Assembly (NCBI GenBank): GCA_027346125.1
Contig: DAIEST010000024.1
Coordinates: 1 to 8,990 of the forward strand
From: Leptospirillum sp.
GTDB lineage: Bacteria > Nitrospirota > Leptospirillia > Leptospirillales > Leptospirillaceae
DNA: 8,990 nt
Direction of reading: 5' to 3'
Part shown: positions 1-6,614 of the stretch, piece after piece
How positions within the stretch are numbered: position 1 is the first letter of the stretch
Layout: each line of letters begins with the position of its first letter
The notes under the pieces: model-generated
What the model saw: the letters and a program-made list of their open reading frames with translations, nothing else
Told to the model about the DNA's origin: nothing
Database searches by the model: none
Made by a program: the position numbers and the translations under genes

Positions 1-1464
1 AGTCCCTGGATGGTTCTTCTCACCGTATTGCTCGGGACGTCCATGCCGTTGGCCGATACGACCAGCATGAACGTGGGCCGATTTTTCATTGCAAAAGCGC
101 TCGACTCGAGTGCTGACGAAACGCGATGGCTGACGGCAGGCTACAGCCTTTTCGTGGCGATCGGAATTCCGCTGTCCCACCGTCTTCGGGGCTATTTTTC
201 GGAGAGGGTCCTGTATTCCCTTGCGATCATGGTTTTCATGTCAGGTTCCGTTGTGTCCATGCTGGCCCACTTTATGCCGATGATGATGCTCGGACGGGCT
301 CTCCAGGGGATCTCGGGGGGAGTGTTGCTTCCGCTTTCGGTGACGCTTGTGTCCGAGTCTTTCCCGGAGCGTTCCCGGGGAGCGGGGCTGGGTCTTTTTT
401 CGCTGGGCAATGCGGTGTCCGTGACGCTGGGTCCCGCCATCGGCGGTTTTCTGGTGGATGATGTGGGGTGGCGATGGACCATGGGCATCCATCTTCCGAT
501 CGGATTCGCGACTCTTTTTCTGGCCCATTTCACGCTCGTGAACCACCCCCGCCAGGATCCCAAAAGGTTTGATCCGGTCGGGTGGTTTCTTTATGCGGCG
601 AGCGGATTTCTGTTCATGTATGCCGTCATGGAAGGAGAACGGTTTGGATGGCACAGCAACTATATCTTCCAGATGGCGGTTCTCTTCCTGCTGGCTTTTT
701 TTCTTTTTCTGCTCTGGTCGGCATTCTATCCTGACCCGATTTTTCCTCCCGGGTTAATCCGTTATCCGGCGTTCCTCGTTCTTTCTGTCGCCAACTTTCT
801 CCGGTCGATCTCCGTATTCGGACGGCTCTACCTGCTCCCCCTGTTTCTGGAAGGTTTTTATCATTTCCAGTCGCACCACGCAGGTCTGCTCATTCTGACC
901 GGTGCGATCGTGGAGCTTCTTATCCCTGTTCTGGGTTCTTTTCTTTCCTTCAATATTCACTTTCCCTGGTTGGCCATGGGGGGAGGATCCCTTCTGATCG
1001 GTCTTTCGAGCATGGCGTACCTGAATCTTCCGTCCAATGCCTTTTCTGTTCCGGCGACAATCCTGCCCCAACTGGTGTTCGGCATCGGGATGGCGATGGT
1101 TCAGGTTTCCCTGAATCCGCTTGTCGAGCGCACCGTCCCTCCCCACCTTGTTCGGGTAGGAAATGTGTTCCAGCTTTCGGTAATGTTCCTGGGCGGAATG
1201 ATCGGAACGATCCTTGGCCGCCATCTTCTGGACAATATGGTTCCGCTTTTCTGGTCCCATATGCTACGGCACAGCCATGGAGATCTGTCCGTACCGGGAG
1301 TCCGGTCAGAAATGTTGAGAGTCTCCCAGGTCTTTTCCTACAATCTGGATTTCTGGATAATGGGGCTCTTCGGACTGGCCGCGTCGGCTCTGGCCATGAT
1401 CTACCTGGGGCTGAAGATTGTCGGAAGGAGTCTCTCCGGAAGAGAGTCCTCATCCCGGCTCTGA
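1..1464 (+). CDS. MFS multidrug exporter, DHA2 (EmrB/QacA) family, 5' end outside window
   Basis: Inner-membrane proton-driven drug exporter of the 14-helix DHA2 type. The frame is open from base 1 (Ser-Pro-Trp before the first visible Met at base 10), and the first visible residues already belong to TM1, so the true start is probably upstream of the window. TM1 carries the DHA2-like pattern PLADTTSMNVG, comparable to the LDxTIVNVA segment of EmrB. Around residues 135-165 lies the antiporter motif C region (GNAVSVTLGPAIGGFLVDD) followed by WRWTMGIHLPIG, matching the WRWIFxINxPIG signature of the family. Motif A after TM2 (HRLRGYFSERV) is poor. Hydrophobic segments continue to about residue 470, and the total of about 487 residues is close to the usual 500-515. 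The tail is short and Ser/Arg-rich. An EmrA-like adaptor would be expected upstream but cannot be seen. The substrate cannot be inferred. Family call is secure. Confidence 0.93.
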   Translation, partial: SPWMVLLTVLLGTSMPLADTTSMNVGRFFIAKALDSSADETRWLTAGYSLFVAIGIPLSHRLRGYFSERVLYSLAIMVFMSGSVVSMLAHFMPMMMLGRALQGISGGVLLPLSVTLVSESFPERSRGAGLGLFSLGNAVSVTLGPAIGGFLVDDVGWRWTMGIHLPIGFATLFLAHFTLVNHPRQDPKRFDPVGWFLYAASGFLFMYAVMEGERFGWHSNYIFQMAVLFLLAFFLFLLWSAFYPDPIFPPGLIRYPAFLVLSVANFLRSISVFGRLYLLPLFLEGFYHFQSHHAGLLILTGAIVELLIPVLGSFLSFNIHFPWLAMGGGSLLIGLSSMAYLNLPSNAFSVPATILPQLVFGIGMAMVQVSLNPLVERTVPPHLVRVGNVFQLSVMFLGGMIGTILGRHLLDNMVPLFWSHMLRHSHGDLSVPGVRSEMLRVSQVFSYNLDFWIMGLFGLAASALAMIYLGLKIVGRSLSGRESSSRL

Positions 1465-1580
1465 AACGGTCCGTTTCCGGACTCTCTTCTTCGATCACGG
1501 ACAGGGTCCATCTTTGTCGGTCCCGGTGTGCAGGAAGGCCGTGTTTGCTCATAAAGCAGGGGTTTTTGCCGTATTGTTCG

Positions 1581-1589
1581 TGTTATGAT
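1581..1589 (+). promoter_or_regulatory. Candidate extended -10 promoter for the Fe-S/DUF3501/desulfurase-like operon
   Basis: The sequence TGTTATGAT fits the extended -10 pattern TGnTATAAT with one mismatch. No convincing -35 box lies 16-18 bases upstream, which is tolerated at extended -10 promoters. It would give a start near 1596 and a leader of about 57 bases before the ATG at 1653. It also argues against the longer in-frame TTG start at 1545, which lies upstream of it. Recognition by eye only. Confidence 0.35.
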
Positions 1590-1652
1590 GAAGAAAAATT
1601 CAAGCGGACAGATCTGCCCTGCGCGGGTCCTGATACAGAGGGAGGAGAACGG

Positions 1653-2930
1653 ATGACGGAGGAAAACGCCGGGAACGGGCATCCCCTCCAGACGGAGTGG
1701 TTGAGGGTGGCGGATATCTGTAACGGATGCCGCCGCTGTTTTCATCTGTGTCCGTCCTTCGATACGCTCTTCGAGCTGTTGGACCAGCCCGGCGTTGATG
1801 GCCAGCCCGAACGGCTCCCCGGGGATTCCCTGGAGCGGACCCAGGACGGCTGCAACCTCTGCAAGCTTTGCTACAACCATTGCCCATACTGTCCCCCGCA
1901 TTCCTATGCCCTGGATTTTCCGGGGCTCATGATCCGGGCCCGGATCCACTCCGTCCGGAGAAACGGCAGAAGCGCCGTCGACCGGCTTTTTTCCCGGACA
2001 GACCGGACGGGACGTCTGGGAACAAGATTCTCAAGAGCGATGAATGCCGCTCTTGCCTCTCCTTTTCTCAGAAAGGCGGGCCAGAAGCTGTTGGGCATTC
2101 ATGCGGAAGCTCCCATTCTGCCTTTCGCCCGGGAAACCTTTCTGGAGCGTTACGGGAAGAGAGGGATTCCGGAAAGTCGGAAAGGGATTCCGGAGGGAGT
2201 CAGGGAGCGAAAGGTGGCGCTCTTTGTCACCTGTCTCGGCAATTACCAGTTGCCGGAGATCCCGGAAAGCGTGGCGCTCATTCTTGAACACCATGGTATT
2301 TCCGTGGCGGTTCCGGGGGCTGTCTGCTGCGGCATGCCCTATCTCGACGTCGGCGATCCGGAAGGATTCCGCGCGCAGGCTTCCAGGGTCCTGTCGCTCT
2401 TCCTCCCCCTGGTTCGTGCGGGATACGAAGTGGTAGTGCCAGTCCCAACCTGTTCGCTCACTCTCCGGAAAGAGTTCCTGCAATATGCTTCGGGGACAGG
2501 GAGCGAGGAGGGGTTCAGGGAGCTTTCGGGTGCGACCCGGGATTTTTTCCATTATCTTCAACGGATCAGGTCGGAGGGTGATCTGAGGACAGACTTCAAG
2601 TCGGTGCTCGGGCGCGTTTCCTACCACGTTCCATGTCATCTCCGGGATCAGAATATTGGAGCGCCGGTCCGGGAAATCCTGGGACTGATCCCGGACTCGC
2701 GCGTGTTGCCGGTGGAGATGTGCTCGGGACATGGCGGATCCTGGGGAATGAGGGAGAGCCATTTCCCGGATGCCCGGAAAAAAGCTTCCCGGACAGCCGG
2801 AGCGATGGAAGAGACTTCCGGGGATCTCTGGTCTTCGGACTGCCCTCTTGCGGCCCAGGCGCTCGGGACGCAGGGGAACCGTCCGGTCGAGCACCCGGCA
2901 GTCCTGCTCCGGAAGGCTTACGGGCTATAG
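1653..2930 (+). CDS. GlpC/HdrD-like Fe-S oxidoreductase subunit with two [4Fe-4S] sites and CCG domains
   Basis: Electron-transfer or oxidoreductase subunit of the heterodisulfide reductase-related / glycolate oxidase iron-sulfur subunit family, probably cytoplasmic or peripheral to the membrane. The frame extends up to a TTG at 1545, but ATG 1653 is preceded by GGAGGAG with 5 bases spacing, giving 425 residues. Two ferredoxin-type sites are visible: C23, C26, C29, C33-P and C67, C70, C73, C77-P, with C80 next to the second. The first CCG-type domain has C194 and C225-C226-G227. The second has C267, C328-H329 (PCHLRDQNIG) and C357 in CSGHGG, where the CCG is CSG, a form I recall as usual in this subfamily. 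The C-terminus (SSDCPLA, then EHPAVLL and KAYG) also fits. Proteins of this type usually sit beside a DUF3501 gene, as here 51 bases downstream, and often beside rubrerythrin, which is absent from this window. The physiological substrate is unknown. Confidence 0.88.
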   Translation: MTEENAGNGHPLQTEWLRVADICNGCRRCFHLCPSFDTLFELLDQPGVDGQPERLPGDSLERTQDGCNLCKLCYNHCPYCPPHSYALDFPGLMIRARIHSVRRNGRSAVDRLFSRTDRTGRLGTRFSRAMNAALASPFLRKAGQKLLGIHAEAPILPFARETFLERYGKRGIPESRKGIPEGVRERKVALFVTCLGNYQLPEIPESVALILEHHGISVAVPGAVCCGMPYLDVGDPEGFRAQASRVLSLFLPLVRAGYEVVVPVPTCSLTLRKEFLQYASGTGSEEGFRELSGATRDFFHYLQRIRSEGDLRTDFKSVLGRVSYHVPCHLRDQNIGAPVREILGLIPDSRVLPVEMCSGHGGSWGMRESHFPDARKKASRTAGAMEETSGDLWSSDCPLAAQALGTQGNRPVEHPAVLLRKAYGL

Positions 2931-2981
2931 CTGTAAGTTCAGATACGCAAAACATATCGGAAACGAAAGGACGGAACACCC

Positions 2982-3578
2982 ATGAAATCCATCACGACCG
3001 CGGACCTGCTGCCGAATGCGGACTACGAAAAGAGACGGGCGGAGTTCCGCTCCAGGACCATCGCCTTCAAGAAAAACAGGGGGATCAATCTGGGGCCGCT
3101 GATCCGCATTGTCTTCGAGAACCGGGAGACAGTCCTGTTCCAGATCCAGGAGATGCTGTTTGTCGAGAATGCGACCGATCCGGAAAAGCGGGAAGAGGAA
3201 ATCCGTGTCTACAGCGACATGCTTCCCACCCGGACAGTGCTGAAGGCGACACTCATGATCGAGATTGTGGAAGAAAACCGGATCCGGGAGACGCTCGACA
3301 GCCTGAAGGGGCTTGACCGGGGGCCGTATATCCACCTGGCGTTCGGAGGGGAGAAGGTGACCGCCCTGTTCGAGCCGGATCGTTCCACCGAGGAGAAGCT
3401 CAGTTCCGTCCATTATGTGACCTTCCCGTTCGGAGAGGCGCAACGGGATCTGTTTCTCGGTCGTCCGTCGTCGGAAAAAGTCGTCCTTCTCTCCGACCAC
3501 CCCCGCTATTCCGCGATGGTGACTCTTCCGGCAGAGATGGTCGAGAGCCTGCGGAGCGATCTTTCTGATGAAGCCTGA
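2982..3578 (+). CDS. DUF3501 family protein
   Basis: Uncharacterised cytoplasmic protein of 198 residues. The opening MKSITTADLLPNADYEKRR, the IAFKKNRGINLGPLIRIVFE stretch and the FQIQEMLFVE segment match what I know of DUF3501. The rest is charged with no membrane segments and no cysteines, so it is unlikely to hold an Fe-S cluster itself. AAAGGA at 2966-2971 is a ribosome site 10 bases before the ATG. DUF3501 genes are characteristically adjacent to GlpC-like Fe-S/CCG proteins, and here the partner ends 51 bases upstream. That supports a role as an accessory or partner of the Fe-S protein, though no biochemical function is established. Its last 11 bases overlap the next gene, implying translational coupling. 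Confidence 0.87.
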   Translation: MKSITTADLLPNADYEKRRAEFRSRTIAFKKNRGINLGPLIRIVFENRETVLFQIQEMLFVENATDPEKREEEIRVYSDMLPTRTVLKATLMIEIVEENRIRETLDSLKGLDRGPYIHLAFGGEKVTALFEPDRSTEEKLSSVHYVTFPFGEAQRDLFLGRPSSEKVVLLSDHPRYSAMVTLPAEMVESLRSDLSDEA

Positions 3579-4743
3579 ACGGGCGTTTCTCGACTGCGAC
3601 AACCAGATGCCGTTCCGGCCGGGGGTCCGCGAGTCGGTCCTTTCCGGACTGGAATCGTATGCCAACACGATGAGCCGTTCCCGGCGAGGCAACCTGGCCC
3701 GGGAGAGGCTTGAACATTCCCGCTCTCTCCTGGCCCGGGCTCTTGGAGCCCATCCGTCGGAGGTCGCGTTTGTCTCCAGCGGTTCCGAAGCGAACACATG
3801 GGCGATCGAGCGCGTTGTCATGCGGGGAGGGATTCCTCCCCGATCCCTCCTGGTCTCTCCCCTGGAGCATGTCTCGGTCCTGGCGGCGGCAGAGACCCGC
3901 AGCAGATCGGAAGGGATTCCCGTCGTGCGCTTGCCCCTCCAGTCCAATGGTGTGATCGATCCGGAGAGAGCGGGGGATCTTCTTCCGGAACCCCCTTTCC
4001 TGGTTTCGGTTCAATGGGCCAATCCGGAAGTGGGCCTGATCCAGCCCGTTGTCGAAATCGGAGAACTTGTCCGCCGGCGCGGCGGGCTTCTGCATGTGGA
4101 TTTCATTGCGGCAGAGTCGACGATCCCCATCTCTTTCTCCGATCTTCCCATCGACCTTCTGACCGTTTCTTCTTCCCGATGGGGAGGTCCTCCGGGAGTG
4201 GCGGCCCTTCTGATTCGCCGGGGAGTCCGGATCAGGCCGCTTCTGGAGGGTGGATCGCAGGAGGATGGTCGCAGGGGCGGTGTCCAGCCGGTTTTCCTGG
4301 CAGAGGGCTGGGGATGCGCCATCTCTCACTGGGAGTCTCACCACCCGGAAGAGACAAAACGTCTGAAGGACTTGTCCTTCCGGGTGGAGGAGTGCGTTTC
4401 TTTGCTCGACGGGGTTTCCGTGGCAGGGAGAGGGGCTCCCCGGGTCCCGGGTCTCGTAAGTCTCCTGGCCCGGGGGATCGATGGTCAGGCGGCGCTGTCC
4501 CGTCTGGAACGGGCGGGGATTGAGGTGGGCACGGGATCGTCCTGTTCCGCCGATTCCCTCAAGGTTTCCCATGTCCTGTCGGAATTGGGGATCCCGGCGG
4601 TCGAAGCCCAGGGATCGGTTGTCCTTTCGATGGGGTGGAATACCCGGTCTTCCGAGATCGACCTGTTCTGCCGGCAGTTTCCGGGGATCCTCGCGGATTT
4701 GCGCGAACTGGCTCCGGCGCTGAAGATGCCCGATCTGCACTGA
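3568..4743 (+). CDS. Cysteine desulfurase-like (class V aminotransferase fold) protein lacking the PLP lysine
   Basis: The 391-residue protein aligns by eye along the whole NifS/IscS family: LDCDNQMPFRPGVRES at the N-terminus, SSGSEANTWAI (GATEANNLAI region), SPLEH101 (PLP-stacking His), ANPEVG, HVD178 (PLP pyridine-N Asp), GGSQEDGRRGG, and the active-site loop GSSC326SADSLKVSHVLSELG. Several key residues are altered. The SxHK motif holding the Schiff-base Lys reads SSSR204WGGPPG (CGA at 4177-4179). The second Asn of NNE is P153, the Gln three residues after the PLP Asp is A181, and the substrate-carboxylate Arg of the RxSLG motif is V352 (SVVLSMG). A normal PLP desulfurase reaction is therefore unlikely, while the persulfide-accepting Cys is kept. 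I infer a pseudo-enzyme, perhaps a sulfur carrier or a scaffold for the Fe-S protein upstream. The start overlaps DUF3501 by 11 bases, with GGAG at 3553-3556 as a weak ribosome site. No frameshift or stop is present. Confidence 0.85.
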   Translation: MKPERAFLDCDNQMPFRPGVRESVLSGLESYANTMSRSRRGNLARERLEHSRSLLARALGAHPSEVAFVSSGSEANTWAIERVVMRGGIPPRSLLVSPLEHVSVLAAAETRSRSEGIPVVRLPLQSNGVIDPERAGDLLPEPPFLVSVQWANPEVGLIQPVVEIGELVRRRGGLLHVDFIAAESTIPISFSDLPIDLLTVSSSRWGGPPGVAALLIRRGVRIRPLLEGGSQEDGRRGGVQPVFLAEGWGCAISHWESHHPEETKRLKDLSFRVEECVSLLDGVSVAGRGAPRVPGLVSLLARGIDGQAALSRLERAGIEVGTGSSCSADSLKVSHVLSELGIPAVEAQGSVVLSMGWNTRSSEIDLFCRQFPGILADLRELAPALKMPDLH

Positions 4744-5663
4744 TGTCGAGGAGTTCCGTGAATGCGGTGATGACGGGGGGGACGGGGTTTGTCGGAAGAG
4801 CCCTGGTGGAGCAATGGGTCGAGGAGAGTCAGAACGGATGGCTCCGGCTCGTTTCCCGGCACCCTCCCTCCCGTCCGCTTCCGGCGCGGGTCGCATGGTT
4901 TCCCGGAGATGTTTCCCGTCCGGAATCACTGGGGCAGGCGTTCGAAGGAGCAGACACCGTTTTCCATCTTGCGGGAATCCTGTCCGAGACCCGGGTTCAG
5001 ACCTATGAGAAAATCCATGTCGAGGGAACAGTCAATATCCTGCAAGCCGCAAGGACTGCAGATGTTTCCAGGATCCTCTATCTGAGCGCCATCGGGGCTT
5101 CGCCGGAAGCTTCGTCCAGATATCACCGCACAAAGTTCATGGCCGAAGAGCTCCTGAGAGCTTCCGGGCTGGATTGCACGATCTTCCGGCCAAGTGTGGT
5201 CTTTGGTCCGGGAGACAGGTTTCTCTCCCTTTTTTCGGCGATGGGGAGAAACCTTCATGTCCTGCCCCTGATCGGAGACGGGATGGCCCGGGTTCATCCC
5301 GTTTTCGTGCGTGATCTCGTTCATGCCGTTCTGCGTTCGGTGGAGGATCCCGGAACGGTCGGCAGGACGTTCCGGATCGGTGGGGGACGGATCTACCGTT
5401 ACCGGGAACTGATGTCGGTCATCGCCGATTCGCTGTGCCTTCGCGCGTTGGTCGTCTCTCAGCCTGCGGGATTCCTGAACGTTGTGGCACGGTTCCAGGA
5501 ACGCTTGCTTGCGTCCCCGTTCCTGACCCGGGAAATGATCGGGATGGCGCTGGAGGACAATGTCGCCAGCCCCAATGAACTGGTGACCTTTTTCGGTGTC
5601 TCTCCGTTTCCTCTCGAGGCCTATCTGGAGGAGGAGACGGTCAAGGGAGGATCCCGGAAGTGA
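4743..5663 (+). CDS. NAD(P)-binding atypical SDR / NDUFA9-like epimerase-family protein
   Basis: Extended or atypical short-chain dehydrogenase, about 306 residues. The nucleotide-binding loop TGGTGFVGR is at residues 11-19, followed by an acidic GDV (first dinucleotide-binding edge), VFHLAGI, the SDR serine in YLSAIGA (S115) and YHRTK (Y127, K131). RPSVVFGPGDRFLSLF and the HPVFVRDLVHAV segment are typical of the NDUFA9 / complex I NAD(P)H-binding branch, which often lacks a known small-molecule substrate. The chosen ATG overlaps the upstream stop (TGATG). GTG at 4758 is an alternative start with GAGGAG at 4748-4753 just before it, giving 301 residues. A still longer in-frame start at 4635 would overlap the previous gene by over 100 bases and is disfavoured. 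Last gene of the operon by position. Proposed roles, such as quinone- or complex I-related function or sugar epimerisation, cannot be separated from sequence. Confidence 0.85.
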   Translation: MSRSSVNAVMTGGTGFVGRALVEQWVEESQNGWLRLVSRHPPSRPLPARVAWFPGDVSRPESLGQAFEGADTVFHLAGILSETRVQTYEKIHVEGTVNILQAARTADVSRILYLSAIGASPEASSRYHRTKFMAEELLRASGLDCTIFRPSVVFGPGDRFLSLFSAMGRNLHVLPLIGDGMARVHPVFVRDLVHAVLRSVEDPGTVGRTFRIGGGRIYRYRELMSVIADSLCLRALVVSQPAGFLNVVARFQERLLASPFLTREMIGMALEDNVASPNELVTFFGVSPFPLEAYLEEETVKGGSRK

Positions 5664-5676
5664 CATTTTCTTTTTC

Positions 5677-5705
5677 TTGAGTCTTCGCCGTCTTTGGGGT
5701 ACAAT
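5677..5705 (+). promoter_or_regulatory. Sigma70-type promoter for the glutaredoxin/CbtB-like unit
   Basis: TTGAGT at 5677-5682 and TACAAT at 5700-5705 are separated by 17 bases, each close to the TTGACA/TATAAT consensus. The expected start is near 5712, giving a short leader that includes the strong ribosome site AAGGAGGTG at 5725-5733. It lies 13 bases after the stop of the SDR gene, so the downstream genes form a separate transcription unit. Confidence 0.7.
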
Positions 5706-5738
5706 TCCGAGAGTTTATCGAAACAAGGAGGTGTTTTC

Positions 5739-6056
5739 ATGTCTGAAATACAAGAAAAGATCCAGATCCGGGCATTTCTGAAGCCGACCTGTGGGTGGTC
5801 GAATGGGGTTCGTGCCGTTCTGAGAAAATATAATCTGGCTTTTGATGATGTGGACATCATTTCCAATCCGGTGGCTTATATGGAAATGGTCCAGAAGTCC
5901 CACCAGCGGCTGTCTCCATGCGTGGAAGTCGATGGAGTGATGCTTGCGGATGTCAGCGGTGAGGAAGTGGAGTCCTATCTGATCCAGAAGGGGTTGGTTC
6001 ATCCGTCGGAATCTTCGGATTCGACCCCGATCAATCAGGGTTGCCCCTCCCATTAA
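5739..6056 (+). CDS. Monothiol glutaredoxin-like protein with CGWS active site
   Basis: Small cytoplasmic thioredoxin-fold protein of 105 residues. The active-site motif is TC18GWSNG, a CGxS monothiol arrangement as in CGFS glutaredoxins that carry [2Fe-2S] clusters with glutathione. The cis-Pro region is LSP60CVEVDG and the following DVSGEEVESYL helix matches glutaredoxin-like proteins. ATG 5739 is chosen because AAGGAGG at 5725-5731 stands 7 bases before it. Fifteen further in-frame codons upstream would run into the promoter. C61 next to the cis-Pro and C102 near the C-terminus are additional cysteines. Being monothiol, it more likely handles Fe-S transfer or glutathionylation than disulfide reduction; this is inference. 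The next gene follows about 20 bases downstream. Confidence 0.85.
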   Translation: MSEIQEKIQIRAFLKPTCGWSNGVRAVLRKYNLAFDDVDIISNPVAYMEMVQKSHQRLSPCVEVDGVMLADVSGEEVESYLIQKGLVHPSESSDSTPINQGCPSH

Positions 6057-6075
6057 GAAGGGAGTGTTGGACACG

Positions 6076-6315
6076 ATGCCGGTCTCCGGCCATTTTCTAA
6101 GGATGGGGGTTCCATTGAATCATACCGTGCATGCACAGGCGACTGGGGCCGGAGAACGCTCCCTTTCCCTTTCATGGCTTCGTGTGTTGGGGGTTGTTCT
6201 TTTTGCGCTGTGGGTCCCCTTCACGCTTTATCTTTTGCTCTTTGCTCCGCTCCCGATGGTTCATGACGCCGTGCATCCGGTCCGGCACGCGTTCAGCATG
6301 ATCATGTGCCACTAA
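6076..6315 (+). CDS. CbtB-like small membrane peptide (cobalt transporter subunit family)
   Basis: One-helix membrane protein: a polar N-terminus, a hydrophobic segment (WLRVLGVVLFALWVPFTLYL then LLFAPLP) and the C-terminal pattern HDAVHPVRHAFSMIMCH. This matches the HDxxHxxRHxxxxxCH ending of CbtB proteins, proposed metal-binding partners of the CbtA cobalt permease. Start choice is uncertain. ATG 6076 is 11 bases after AAGGGAG (6058-6064), GTG 6064 and ATG 6103 are alternatives, and TTG 6115 would give 66 residues, near the usual CbtB length. No cbtA follows: a tRNA begins 8 bases after the stop. Function in cobalt uptake is a family-level proposal, so its role alone is open. It shares a promoter with the glutaredoxin-like gene. 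Confidence 0.65.
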   Translation: MPVSGHFLRMGVPLNHTVHAQATGAGERSLSLSWLRVLGVVLFALWVPFTLYLLLFAPLPMVHDAVHPVRHAFSMIMCH

Positions 6316-6323
6316 GGGACCAT

Positions 6324-6400
6324 GCGCCTGTAGCTCAAGCGGATAGAGCAACAGCCTTCTAAGCTGTGGGCTGCTGGTTCGAGTCCAGCCAGGCGCACCA
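6324..6400 (+). tRNA. tRNA-Arg (UCU), CCA encoded
   Basis: A complete cloverleaf can be folded by hand. The acceptor GCGCCTG pairs with CAGGCGC, the D stem is GCTC/GAGC, and the anticodon stem ACAGC/GCTGT encloses the loop CTTCTAA. The T arm is GCTGG-TTCGAGT-CCAGC, followed by discriminator A and an encoded CCA. Anticodon TCT is at 6358-6360 and reads AGA/AGG codons. It begins 8 bases after the stop of the CbtB-like gene with no promoter between, so it is likely processed from the same transcript. A T-run follows at 6405-6411 without a clear separate hairpin. Confidence 0.96.
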
Positions 6401-6418
6401 TCTGTTTTTTTCAGTCAT

Positions 6419-6504
6419 GCCGAAGTGGTGGAATGGTAGACACGCTAGGTTCAGGGTCTAGTGATCGCAAGGTCGTGCGGGTTCGAGTCCCGCCTTCGGC
6501 ACCA
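6419..6504 (+). tRNA. tRNA-Leu (CAG), CCA encoded
   Basis: Class II tRNA of 86 bases. The acceptor GCCGAAG pairs with CTTCGGC. The anticodon stem CTAGG/TCTAG (one G-T pair) encloses the loop TTCAGGG, with anticodon CAG at 6452-6454. The long variable arm is the hairpin GATC-GCAA-GGTC, and the T arm is GCGGG-TTCGAGT-CCCGC with encoded CCA. It starts 18 bases after tRNA-Arg, so the two are probably co-transcribed. Its 3' end borders the integrase module. Confidence 0.96.
6480..6504 (+). other. Presumed attachment site (attL) at the tRNA-Leu 3' end
   Basis: A tyrosine integrase gene begins 110 bases downstream in the same orientation, the usual layout for elements that integrate into a tRNA 3' end and restore it. 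The T-arm/acceptor segment is therefore the likely crossover region. No second copy of it was found in the rest of the window, so the other end (attR) would lie beyond the right edge or has been lost. Boundaries are approximate. Confidence 0.4.
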
Positions 6505-6561
6505 CCTTTTTAAGCCATTTCAGGACAATCCTCCAGAACTCATTTCTTCTAAAATTGATTT

Positions 6562-6580
6562 TTGGGGACAATTTGGGACA
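6562..6580 (+). repeat. Tandem GGGACA motifs between tRNA-Leu and integrase
   Basis: TTGGGGACA (6562-6570) and TTTGGGACA (6572-6580) are near-identical and exactly 10 bases apart, one helical turn. They lie between the presumed att site and the integrase start. The spacing and place suggest binding sites for the integrase or its regulator. This is inferred from position only. Confidence 0.5.
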
Positions 6581-6614
6581 CTCCACCCAGGGAACATCTT
6601 TTCCGGGGGGTGTC

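Noticed and set aside
1463..1477. Inverted repeat GAAACGG-T-CCGTTTC at the end of the MFS gene as terminator
   Set aside because: The loop is too small for the full pairing, it includes the stop codon region, and no T-run follows.
1545..1652. TTG start extending the Fe-S protein by 36 residues
   Set aside because: The extension has no family resemblance, overlaps a candidate extended -10 promoter, and ATG 1653 has a far better ribosome site.
2163..2192. Short repeated GGGATTCCGGA within the Fe-S protein gene
   Set aside because: Two copies inside coding sequence giving a small RKGIPE-type duplication; no sign of a functional repeat family.
2925..3947. 340-codon minus-strand frame opposite DUF3501 and the desulfurase-like gene
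   Set aside because: No ribosome site, no recognisable motifs, and it mirrors two real genes; a codon-bias shadow.
3400..4929. 509-codon open frame on the minus strand
   Set aside because: It is antisense to the well-supported desulfurase-like and SDR genes, is rich in Arg/Pro/Gly/Ser without domain-like pattern, and is explained by high-GC codon bias.
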